A program made the position numbers and the translations under genes. A model generated the notes under the pieces. That model did not search any database and had not been told where the DNA came from. It saw nothing but the letters and a program-made list of their open reading frames with translations. This document shows positions 1 to 6,994 of a stretch of 41,520 nucleotides of DNA, piece after piece. The stretch is from the NCBI RefSeq assembly GCF_002394865.1, contig NZ_DGUZ01000005.1, forward strand, positions 1 to 41,520, written 5' to 3'. Positions within the stretch are counted from its first letter, which is position 1. The number at the start of each line of letters is the position of its first letter. This DNA is from Fibrobacter sp. UBA4297 (GTDB taxonomy: Bacteria > Fibrobacterota > Fibrobacteria > Fibrobacterales > Fibrobacteraceae).

Positions 1-265
1 CGTGGCAGTCCCAACCGAAACCGCGGGGAACCTTCTTGCCCTTCATGGTCCAGTAACGCGGAACGATATCCTTGATGGTACCGGCAAGCAAGTGACCGTA
101 GTGCGGAAGGCCCGTTGCAAACGGAGGGCCATCGTAGAAAGTGTACGGTTCAGTTTCCGGACGGGAATCCAGCGACTTCTTGAACGATTCATCCTTATCC
201 CACAGGGCGAGCACGCGCTCTTCGATCTGCGGGAAGGTTTCTTCTTTCTTTACTTCACGAAACAT
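1..265 (-). CDS. ileS: Isoleucyl-tRNA synthetase, N-terminal part (cut by window edge)
   Basis: The minus strand is open from an ATG at 265 to the window edge and gives 88 codons of a class I aminoacyl-tRNA synthetase. It starts MFREVKKEETFPQIEERVL and holds the segment FYDGPPFATGLPHYGHLLAG, with HYGH as the HIGH-type ATP-binding signature, followed by GWDCH, which is typical of IleS. It would charge tRNA-Ile in the cytoplasm. GAGG lies about 8 nt before the ATG and supports this start. The editing and anticodon-binding regions lie outside the window. IleS is preferred over ValS or LeuS because of the PYTFYDGPPFATG context near the N-terminus; a bacterial or eukaryote-like subtype cannot be decided from this fragment. 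Confidence 0.93.
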   Translation of the reverse strand, partial: MFREVKKEETFPQIEERVLALWDKDESFKKSLDSRPETEPYTFYDGPPFATGLPHYGHLLAGTIKDIVPRYWTMKGKKVPRGFGWDCH

Positions 266-671
266 GATTGAACCTCGGAAGGGTTTTGCTAGACGAAAGA
301 CGAGCGGTTCGACAGGCTCACCGACCATGTAAGATCCCTGAGCTTGCCGAAGGGATTGCACAATCCATCGCCAACGCAACCTAACGTTAAATTTTCGGGC
401 GTAAAGATAGAAACTTTTGCGTAAGGCGAGTGAAGCGGGACTGTTTACAGGCCCATTTCCGAGCCTAGCAAAAGACACTCAAAGAGCGTCAAAGGCGAGA
501 GCAGCGGCAAAAGTGTGCAAGGTGAGAAAGCGCAAAAACTTGTTTTTGCATTTTCGAACCGCAGCCACTTACGTCATAGACGTCAAACAACTAGTTGTTT
601 TGACATTGCCGAGCCGAACTAAATGCGCTCCGTAGGAGCGCCAAGTAGAAAATTCCCCCACCATTATCAAA
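266..671. other. Structure-rich intergenic region
   Basis: No convincing gene lies between ileS and the lipoprotein frame. The region holds the ileS promoter side, a dispersed repeat at 304-354, and several perfect inverted repeats: 532-549 (GCAAAAAC-TT-GTTTTTGC), 571-583 (ACGTC-ATA-GACGT), 582-604 (a near-palindrome centred on CAACTAGTTG) and 625-641 (GCGCTCC-GTA-GGAGCGC). The last one lies just downstream of the lipoprotein frame on the minus strand and could end its transcript. A short basic plus-strand frame at 417-635 has no ribosome binding site or recognisable family and was not called. Confidence 0.5.
304..354. repeat. Dispersed intergenic palindromic repeat
   Basis: Two imperfectly complementary arms, GGTTCGACAGGCTCACCGACC and CCCTGAGCTTGCCGAAGGG, are separated by a short spacer. 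This is the familiar type of intergenic element found dispersed in many bacterial genomes. It lies in the 5' region of ileS. Confidence 0.5.
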
Positions 672-776
672 TCAATACAAGAAAATCCAGCCAACCTGGA
701 ACTTGGTGCGCTTGTCATTTAGCGGAAGCCCTTCCGGTGCATATTCCAAATACAAACCCCAGGGATGTTTCTTTTC
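672..776 (-). pseudogene. In-frame continuation of the lipoprotein gene beyond a TGA stop
   Basis: Directly after the TGA at 777-779 the same frame stays open for 34 codons to the next TGA at 672-674. It encodes EKKHPWGLYLEYAPEG and ends in KFQVGWIFLY. The alternating hydrophobic pattern and terminal aromatic residue are what is expected of the last beta-strand of an outer-membrane barrel. The simplest reading is that the gene once ran to 672, giving 267 residues, and was shortened by a point mutation (for example TGG or CGA to TGA), or that the TGA is a sequencing error. A 34-codon open stretch can occur by chance, so the case rests on the composition. Confidence 0.55.
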
Positions 777-1475
777 TCAAAAAGCGCTGATGCCAAACGT
801 CAACACATTCGTACGGTGCGCATACCCCGGGTAGTTTTCCCTGCCCTTATCACTTGTCCAATCCGAAAACATCTCGTTTTTAGCATTCGATCCGCCGCTA
901 TTGAAAGCGACCCGTTCGTAATTGACGTAAGCTCCCAAAGAAAACACTTCACCGAGATCAAACATTGCACCGCCGCCAACGTTGTACAAAATAAAGCCGT
1001 CAAAACGCCCCTTCGGATTATTCACTTTAGGCTCATAATTTTCTTTTTGTTCATTGGAATAATATCCACCCACAAAAGAGACTCCCGCCCCTAAATATGC
1101 AGGGCCAATCCATTGCACAACACTCGGACGCACCCCAATATCCATCGGAATGGAAATCGGGACAGACAAGAACAATCCCCCTTTTTGCCCAGCCAACGAG
1201 TAATCAAATGACAAAAGTTCAACTTTCGCATTGACAGCAAGCCCTATCATAGATTTCGAATGATGCGGCGACGAAACTTCCCTACTTTCATCACCAGCAT
1301 AGACTCCCCCCGCTTCCACATAATGGTATTTTTTCTGATTCGTCGAATACTTGAGGACAGCGGCTTCTCCCAGCAAGTTTCCAGACGATGTCGCAGCGCA
1401 TCCCGAGAACATCAAAGACGACAAACACAAAAACATAAATTCCGCACAAATTCTTTTTATACTAGACAAATTCAT
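777..1475 (-). CDS. Lipoprotein / outer-membrane beta-barrel-like protein, probably truncated
   Basis: This encodes a 232-residue exported protein of no family I recognise. The N-terminus has a basic start, a hydrophobic core and the lipobox LMFSGC, so Cys25 or nearby would be lipidated. The rest has alternating hydrophobic residues and many Gly, Tyr and Phe (for example GPAYLGAGVSFVGGYY and VGGGAMFDLGEVFSLGAYVNYE), typical of beta-barrel strands. AAGGAG lies about 7 nt before the ATG at 1475. The frame ends with FGISAF at a TGA, but the same frame continues beyond it with a plausible final strand, so this may be a broken gene. It is transcribed divergently from the sugar transporter, and a perfect palindrome lies between them. 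Confidence 0.7.
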   Translation of the reverse strand: MNLSSIKRICAEFMFLCLSSLMFSGCAATSSGNLLGEAAVLKYSTNQKKYHYVEAGGVYAGDESREVSSPHHSKSMIGLAVNAKVELLSFDYSLAGQKGGLFLSVPISIPMDIGVRPSVVQWIGPAYLGAGVSFVGGYYSNEQKENYEPKVNNPKGRFDGFILYNVGGGAMFDLGEVFSLGAYVNYERVAFNSGGSNAKNEMFSDWTSDKGRENYPGYAHRTNVLTFGISAF

Positions 1476-1537
1476 TTATTTCTCCTTCCGCAAAAAGGCG
1501 GTTTTTATACAAAAAACAAAATAAAAATTCATCGTCC

Positions 1538-1560
1538 ACATATTCCAAGTTGGAATATGT
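1538..1560. promoter_or_regulatory. 23-nt perfect palindrome, probable operator
   Basis: Two 11-nt arms (ACATATTCCAA and its complement) flank one G. The core reads ATTCCA-N3-TGGAAT. It lies between the divergent lipoprotein and transporter genes, centred about 72 nt before the inferred transporter transcription start. The same core with the same 3-nt spacing occurs upstream of both GH10 genes at a similar distance from their -10 boxes, which suggests an activator site shared by these promoters. Confidence 0.6.
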
Positions 1561-1585
1561 AAAAAAGGCCGCTTTTAAAAATTTC

Positions 1586-1621
1586 TGTTCCAATGTAATA
1601 AAATTATATATAATAGACATA
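1586..1621 (+). promoter_or_regulatory. Probable promoter of the sugar transporter
   Basis: TATAAT at 1609-1614 is a consensus -10 box. Seventeen nucleotides upstream there is only TGTTCC, a poor -35. Transcription would start near 1621. A poor -35 with a palindrome upstream fits an activated promoter. Confidence 0.45.
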
Positions 1622-1783
1622 TAGGGAGCAATGGTCTCAAGCCTCCAACTATGCTGGAAAGTAAGAAAACCGTTAGTCCTTTTTGGACTATCGAGGTTGA
1701 TTGTAAACCTTGAATTTACAATTTCTTGATAGCTATATTAGCGGCTAATCCATTTGACAAAATCAAAAAACAGAGGTACGAAA
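1622..1783 (+). promoter_or_regulatory. Structured 5' leader of the transporter gene, possible cis-regulatory RNA
   Basis: The predicted leader is about 160 nt and can form competing stems. One is AACC (1668-1671) with GGTT (1695-1698) enclosing AGTCC (1675-1679) paired to GGACT (1685-1689) over a T5 loop. The other pairs CTATCGAGG (1688-1696) with TTCTTGATAG (1723-1732) around a perfect hairpin ATTGTAAA (1700-1707) and TTTACAAT (1715-1722). The two share bases 1688-1698, so they are mutually exclusive. A further palindrome, ATTAGC-G-GCTAAT, lies at 1737-1749. I do not recognise a known riboswitch class. Confidence 0.4.
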
Positions 1784-3178
1784 ATGGCAGTAGAAGACAA
1801 TTACAAAGTTGGACATGTCATCATGATAACCCTTTCCGCCGCCATCGGAGGGTTCCTATTCGGTTTTGACTCGTCCGTGATTAACGGCGCAAACGTTGCG
1901 CTTAAGGGCTACTTCAACTGCAACGACATGCAGCTTGGCCTTGCGGTTTCTCTCGCATTGATCGGCGCTGCCATCGGTGCATATTTCGCCGGCCGTCTGG
2001 CAGATAAGTTTGGACGTGTACGTTGCATGCTCGCAGCGTCCGTCCTTTTCTTTATCAGCGCCATCGGTTCCGGCCTCCCGTTCACCATCTACGACTTCAT
2101 CGCCTGGCGTGTGATTGGCGGTGTGGGTATCGGTGTAGCATCTATCATCGCCCCGATTTACATTGCCGAAACCTCCCCAGCGCATTTGCGTGGGCGTCTA
2201 GGTTCCATGCAGCAGTTCGCCATCGTTATCGGTATCTTTGTTGCCCTCCTTTCCAACTACATCATTGTCCGCATTTCGGGTTCCGCAAGTAACACGATCA
2301 TGGGCATCCATTCCTGGAAGGTGATGTTCTGGGTCGAAGCCATCCCGGCATTCCTTTACGGTGTCGCCGCCTGGCAGCTCCCGGAATCCCCGCGTTTCCT
2401 TGTGAGCAAGGGCCGCATCGAAGAAGCTCAGAAAGTGCTTTCGATGATCGCATCTGTGGGCATTGCAGAAAAGACGCAAGAAATCCAAGATTCCTTCAAG
2501 AACAACAAGCCGGCAAAGCTTTCGGACCTCCTCGAAACAGTCGCAGGCAAGAAGCGCATCGCTCCGATTGTCTGGGCGGGTCTCGGACTTGCCATCCTCC
2601 AGCAGCTTGTGGGTATCAACGTTATCTTCTACTACGGTTCCATGCTTTGGCAGAGTGTCGGTTTCGGTGAAAGCGATGCATTCCTCACGAGCGTGATTTC
2701 TAGCGCCATCAACTTGACCATGACAATTGCTGCAATCCTCCTTATCGATAAGATTGGTCGTAAGCCGCTTTTGCTCATCGGTTCTGCCGGTATGACCGTA
2801 ACGCTTGGCATTCTCGCCTGCTGCTTCCTCTTCGGTTCCGACGCTAGCGGTAACCTCGTCGGTTCTAGCGGCGTCTTCGCCCTCCTCGCCGCAAACTTCT
2901 ACGTGGCATTCTTTGCCGCCACGTGGGGCCCGGTGATGTGGGTGATGCTCGGCGAAATGTTCAACAACCGCATCCGTGCCGTGGCTATCGCAATATGTGG
3001 CCTCGCCCAGTGGGGTGCAAACTTCCTGGTCAGCTGGTCTTTCCCGGTTCTCGTCGGCAAGGACGGCATCGGCATCGGCCCGACCTACTTGATTTACACG
3101 ACCTTTGCGGCAATAAGCTTTGTGTTCGTCGCCAAGCTGGTGAACGAAACCAAGGGCAAGAAGCTCGAAGCGATGTAA
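1784..3178 (+). CDS. MFS sugar/proton symporter (sugar porter family)
   Basis: This is a 464-residue inner-membrane transporter of the major facilitator superfamily, related to XylE/GalP-type sugar:H+ symporters. Family marks are the loop motif GRLADKFGR after the second membrane segment, PESPRFLVSKGR before the central loop, ILQQLVGINVIFYY in segment seven (the sugar-binding QQ and N motif), DKIGRKPLL, and the C-terminal NETKGK. About twelve hydrophobic segments can be seen. The ATG at 1784 was chosen over a TTG at 1754 because AGAGG lies 8 nt upstream. The gene stands alone, has a structured leader and ends in a strong terminator. Given the surrounding xylanases, xylose, glucose or arabinose is a likely substrate, but which one cannot be read from the sequence. 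Confidence 0.92.
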   Translation: MAVEDNYKVGHVIMITLSAAIGGFLFGFDSSVINGANVALKGYFNCNDMQLGLAVSLALIGAAIGAYFAGRLADKFGRVRCMLAASVLFFISAIGSGLPFTIYDFIAWRVIGGVGIGVASIIAPIYIAETSPAHLRGRLGSMQQFAIVIGIFVALLSNYIIVRISGSASNTIMGIHSWKVMFWVEAIPAFLYGVAAWQLPESPRFLVSKGRIEEAQKVLSMIASVGIAEKTQEIQDSFKNNKPAKLSDLLETVAGKKRIAPIVWAGLGLAILQQLVGINVIFYYGSMLWQSVGFGESDAFLTSVISSAINLTMTIAAILLIDKIGRKPLLLIGSAGMTVTLGILACCFLFGSDASGNLVGSSGVFALLAANFYVAFFAATWGPVMWVMLGEMFNNRIRAVAIAICGLAQWGANFLVSWSFPVLVGKDGIGIGPTYLIYTTFAAISFVFVAKLVNETKGKKLEAM

Positions 3179-3209
3179 TCCTAAACCCGCTGAACACTCT
3201 TAAAAGCAA

Positions 3210-3239
3210 AGTCTCGGAGCTCCCCTCCGAGACTTTTTG
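3210..3239 (+). terminator. Rho-independent terminator of the transporter
   Basis: A ten-base-pair stem, AGTCTCGGAG with CTCCGAGACT, closes a 5-nt loop and is followed by a T-run. It begins about 30 nt after the transporter stop codon. Confidence 0.9.
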
Positions 3240-3331
3240 TTAAATCATTCCGAATGGGACGATACAAGAGCCTATATCTTGTATTTTTTTAGCATTATAA
3301 GATTATTTTTATAATACTATGGTGTAGTATT

Positions 3332-4591
3332 ATGAAAAAAAAGACGTCAAACAAGTCCACAGCGATAGCACTGGCATGCGGTATCGCATTTGGACTCGCA
3401 GGATTCTGCATGGCAGCCCCATTCAGGACCGTTCCCTGGAACGGCCATGTCGGGGCCGTCAGTTTCACATTTGACGACGCTTACGAAACACAGTTTTTGA
3501 ACTTGAAGCCTTTGCTCGACGCAATGCCCGACGTTCATGTCACCTTCTTCTTGACAGGATTCCAAGACCGCCTGACCAAAAACGCAGAAGGTTTTGCTGC
3601 GCTCGCAAACTCCGGAAATGAAATAGGCAACCACACATTGTCACACTGGCGCCTACCGGAAGAAACGGATGACGAACTTGAAGTCGAAATTACCGATTTT
3701 GCAGATACCATCGAAGCTGCGCTCGCTAAATATGGCGCCGACGTCAACATCGTCTCTTTCGCAACTCCCGGCTGCGAGAACGGCGAAAACATCAAGAAGG
3801 TCATCCAAAAGCGCCACATGATCAACCGCGACTGCGGTTTTGACGGTCGTAACAAATGGGATGTCGAACCGGACTGGATGAGCCTTAAGGCAAAAATCTG
3901 GTCACGCACAGATGTCACGGTAAACGAGATGCTGAACGCCTTGGACACAGCTGCCTTTATCGGGACATTCAACAACACAAATCCATTAGAGCCGCAGATT
4001 ACCGAAGGAACATGGCTTGTCGTCTTACAGCACGACGTTTCGGAAAGGACAATCGACTACCTCTCCATCAATCCGGACGATATAAAGCGTCTTTTTGAAC
4101 GCGCCGTGAAGAACAAGCTGTGGATAGCGCCACTCGGAACAGTAGCCGCCTACCAGCGGGCGCATTTCATCATCGAGAACGCCACCATGGACAAAATTGA
4201 CAACGGCTATTCCGTAAAATGGAAAATTCCGCACGAGAGAATGCCCAAAAGCGTTCCCCTCCGCATTCAAATCGATACGACCCGCGTGAGCAGCAAAACG
4301 ACTCTTGAACAAGACGGCAAAAAGCTGACCCCCGAAAGCGACGGCAGCTACATTATTGAATTCATGTCCCAAAGCCTAATCATGCGGAATACGGGAAACA
4401 TCCCGCTCCCCAAGGCAAAGCCAAAGAAAGCGATAGCGTCTTATTCAAAATTCACGCTATATGACTTGCGCGGTAAAAAGCTCGGAGCGACAAACGGATT
4501 TTCTGTTCCCAAGGACTATCCCAAGGGTATTTACATCATTCGCGCTGAAGCGGAAAAATTGCCAGCTATAACAAAGAAAGTAGCAAAATAA
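3332..4591 (+). CDS. Exported polysaccharide deacetylase / CE4-type esterase
   Basis: This 419-residue protein has a signal peptide cut after about FCMAA and a NodB-fold catalytic domain at about residues 35-280. Motifs visible are SFTFDDA (metal and catalytic aspartates), HTLSH (the metal-binding H-x-x-x-H pair), a loop FATPGCENG in the place of the usual RxPY, and VVLQHDV near the domain end. Family CE4 removes acetyl groups from xylan, chitin or peptidoglycan; xylan is the likely substrate among these neighbours. Residues about 285-360 form a beta-rich linker domain, and the last ~50 residues (FTLYDLRGKKLGA, then GIYIIRAE) are the C-terminal sorting-like module shared with the other hydrolases. 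A TATAAT at 3310-3315 would give a very short leader. It is convergent with the GH8 gene. Confidence 0.8.
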   Translation: MKKKTSNKSTAIALACGIAFGLAGFCMAAPFRTVPWNGHVGAVSFTFDDAYETQFLNLKPLLDAMPDVHVTFFLTGFQDRLTKNAEGFAALANSGNEIGNHTLSHWRLPEETDDELEVEITDFADTIEAALAKYGADVNIVSFATPGCENGENIKKVIQKRHMINRDCGFDGRNKWDVEPDWMSLKAKIWSRTDVTVNEMLNALDTAAFIGTFNNTNPLEPQITEGTWLVVLQHDVSERTIDYLSINPDDIKRLFERAVKNKLWIAPLGTVAAYQRAHFIIENATMDKIDNGYSVKWKIPHERMPKSVPLRIQIDTTRVSSKTTLEQDGKKLTPESDGSYIIEFMSQSLIMRNTGNIPLPKAKPKKAIASYSKFTLYDLRGKKLGATNGFSVPKDYPKGIYIIRAEAEKLPAITKKVAK

Positions 4592-4608
4592 ATTTCAGCA
4601 AATACAAA

Positions 4609-4636
4609 AGAAGCCGAGGCATTCGCCCCGGCTTCT
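4609..4636 (-). terminator. Terminator between convergent CE4 and GH8 genes
   Basis: AGAAGCCG-A-GGC and GCC-C-CGGCTTCT pair around an ATTC loop. On the minus strand it is followed by TTTTG, so it mainly serves the GH8 gene. Confidence 0.7.
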
Positions 4637-4661
4637 GAAATCTTAGGAATTCTTAAGAGAA

Positions 4662-6851
4662 TTACTTCACGTTGACACGGTTCAGTTCAGAACCAATGCG
4701 AACGATGTAAGATCCAGCAGTCGGAACCTTGACAGTCAGGTTGCTGCTGAAAGCCATGCCAGCGGCAACGAGCTTGCCCTGCATGTTGTAGACACCGTAC
4801 GGATTGCCAACCTGAGCACCGTTGATTTCAATCTGCAGGCCGTTAGCACGGACGCTGAAGTGCGGCATCATGGCAACCTTGTAGAGGCTAATCGGATTGT
4901 CCTTGATTTCGAGGCCAGTGAGCTTGACCGGGTCAACCGGCTGCTTGGATGCATCGAGGAATTCGACGGACTTGATGGAAAGTTCACCGAGACCGCCCTT
5001 GGCATCCTTGACTTCCCACTTGAGACCCTTGATGCAAGTAAGGATTTCAGCGCCTTCCGGTGCATTGTTCTTGCTAACCCAGTCAAGAATATTGATTTCC
5101 TTACCAGCGCCAAGGCCATTGAAACCGTATTCATACGGAGTCATGTCATAGGTCACAGCCTTGAATTCTTCAGAGTTGTCAACATAGATACCCGGTTCAG
5201 AACCTGCACCAGCGTTTTCAACCTTCTTTTCTTCGTTTTCGTCGGTGATGGTATTGAGGATAGCCATACGAATCGGGCCAGAGGTCTTTGCAGTCACGCG
5301 GATGTACTGAATACCAAGTTCCTTGAAGTTCACACCGCAGGACTTGGTAGCCTTGCAATCGTCCTTCTTGAAGGAAACTGCGATACCGGCAGACGGATAC
5401 TTGAGGAGACCAGCCTTAGCAGCAGCTTCGGTCCATTCCGGTTCCGGTCCGATTTCCATAGAAGCACGGGCAATGACAGAACCGTCATCCAATCTGTAGA
5501 GCGGAGATGCGCCAGAATCCGGGACCATATTGGTGCCGATACCGAGCTTGTCGTGGTATGCACCCCAGTTCCAAAGACCAGAAACACCAACAGTCGTATC
5601 GCCAAATGCCAAGTGTTCACCATCGCCTTCCTTGATGGACGGAGCCTTGGACGGATCCGGAGTGAACTTTTCAAAGCCGGTCATGTTATAGAAGTTCGGC
5701 ATGTTACCCGTCACGAGGAGGAGGTAGAGCATGTTCAAAGTAGCCGGATAGTACTTTTCACCAGCGACAGAACCTTCACCGCAACCCTGGGCGGTAGTGC
5801 AGCTTTCCTTTTCCTTAAGGACCTTGTAAACCGTACCGAGATAGGTTTCAGCTTCCTTGCTATCGATAGAAGATGTTGCAAGGCCGAGACCGCCGGAGAA
5901 CGTAGAAGAAACAAAGTTACGTTCGTCGCTCTTGTCAGCCATGAAGATGCCACCAGTGTACTTATAACCAGAATTTACGCCACTAGCCGTGCGGGTTTCC
6001 GGAATGAGCCAGTCCACAATCTTCTTGTTGAAAGCCTGAGCCTTGGTATCACCGTACCAGTAATATGCCCATGCCATACGCCACGGCGTACGGGCTGCGT
6101 CATCGTAGAAACCAATGTCATTGGCAACGGCTGCATTCGTCAACACCGGCTTATGGGAACTCCAGTCGCACCAGTCCGGAACAAGACCAGTCTTGGAATC
6201 CTGGCAAGCGTTCAAGTCCGTATAAGCCTGAGAGATGACGCTAGACCAAGAACCACCGGCAACATCCTGGAAAAGCTGGAAATTGGCAGTCGTTGCATAG
6301 CTCGGGTTGAAAGCGTTGTTCCACTGGTTACCCGGCTTAATCTTGTTGCTTTCGATATCGTTAGAAGCAATCCAACTGATAAGGGACTTACCGGCAGTGA
6401 GGTAAGAAGCGTCATTCCACTGCTTGGAAGCCATCACGAGAGCGAGAGCGGCATCGAAGTCAGCGTCAGATGCGGTACCCGAGCCACCGTCGCAGCCAAT
6501 ACGCCAGTTCATACCGCCATTGGCACCAGCGCTGTTGCCAGTCCAAGTCTTATAAAGATTCTTGAAAACATCCTGATCGTCCATGTAGACGGAAATCAAC
6601 ATACCGTATGCAATAGCTTCGGAAACAGTAGAGCAAGTTCCTTCCGGAGCGAGCACCCAACCATTGGAAGCCTTGTACCAAGCTTGCTTCCACTTTGCAT
6701 AGTGGGACTTGATCATGTCCGTATCGGCGTATTCAATAATCTTGCCGTGCGGATACTTCGTGTTCTGCGGAAACGGGAAACTTCCTGCAGCAGATGCTGT
6801 CACTGCAGTTGCGGCTGCGAGGCCCAGCATAACTTTTACCAAATTCTTCAT
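4662..6851 (-). CDS. Exported GH8 glycoside hydrolase (endoglucanase/xylanase)
   Basis: This is a 729-residue secreted enzyme with a signal peptide ending near VTASAA (residue ~22). The GH8 domain spans about residues 25-390. STVSEAIAYGM holds the likely acid Glu78, and ASDADFDAALALVMA fits the GH8 signature with Asp129 and Asp131. GH8 enzymes invert beta-1,4 bonds in cellulose, lichenan, xylan or chitosan; the substrate cannot be fixed here. A second domain at about 400-660 looks like a beta-sandwich carbohydrate-binding module typical of Fibrobacter hydrolases. The last ~45 residues (YGVYNMQGKLVAAG, then GSYIVRIG, ending VNVK) are the shared C-terminal module. AAGGA lies before the ATG at 6851. 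The next upstream gene is a histidine kinase in the same direction, 143 nt away. Confidence 0.9.
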   Translation of the reverse strand: MKNLVKVMLGLAAATAVTASAAGSFPFPQNTKYPHGKIIEYADTDMIKSHYAKWKQAWYKASNGWVLAPEGTCSTVSEAIAYGMLISVYMDDQDVFKNLYKTWTGNSAGANGGMNWRIGCDGGSGTASDADFDAALALVMASKQWNDASYLTAGKSLISWIASNDIESNKIKPGNQWNNAFNPSYATTANFQLFQDVAGGSWSSVISQAYTDLNACQDSKTGLVPDWCDWSSHKPVLTNAAVANDIGFYDDAARTPWRMAWAYYWYGDTKAQAFNKKIVDWLIPETRTASGVNSGYKYTGGIFMADKSDERNFVSSTFSGGLGLATSSIDSKEAETYLGTVYKVLKEKESCTTAQGCGEGSVAGEKYYPATLNMLYLLLVTGNMPNFYNMTGFEKFTPDPSKAPSIKEGDGEHLAFGDTTVGVSGLWNWGAYHDKLGIGTNMVPDSGASPLYRLDDGSVIARASMEIGPEPEWTEAAAKAGLLKYPSAGIAVSFKKDDCKATKSCGVNFKELGIQYIRVTAKTSGPIRMAILNTITDENEEKKVENAGAGSEPGIYVDNSEEFKAVTYDMTPYEYGFNGLGAGKEINILDWVSKNNAPEGAEILTCIKGLKWEVKDAKGGLGELSIKSVEFLDASKQPVDPVKLTGLEIKDNPISLYKVAMMPHFSVRANGLQIEINGAQVGNPYGVYNMQGKLVAAGMAFSSNLTVKVPTAGSYIVRIGSELNRVNVK

Positions 6852-6994
6852 ATGAATTCCTTTTAAAAAAAGATTTCACCCATCCAACCTAAAAGATAGT
6901 TTGATAGCACGTCAAAAATCAACCCTTCTTTTGTAAAAGGATTGACATAATGCGTAAAATCACACGAAAAGTGTTCTTAAAATGTTCCTTTCCG

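Noticed and set aside
417..635. Plus-strand 72-codon basic frame
   Set aside because: It begins at TTG without a ribosome binding site, spans several palindromes and has no recognisable domain.
777..779. Selenocysteine at the in-frame TGA
   Set aside because: No stem-loop follows the TGA directly, and a beta-barrel lipoprotein is not an expected selenoprotein.
4860..6866. Plus-strand frame of 668 codons
   Set aside because: Antisense shadow of the GH8 gene, which has catalytic motifs, a signal peptide and a ribosome binding site.
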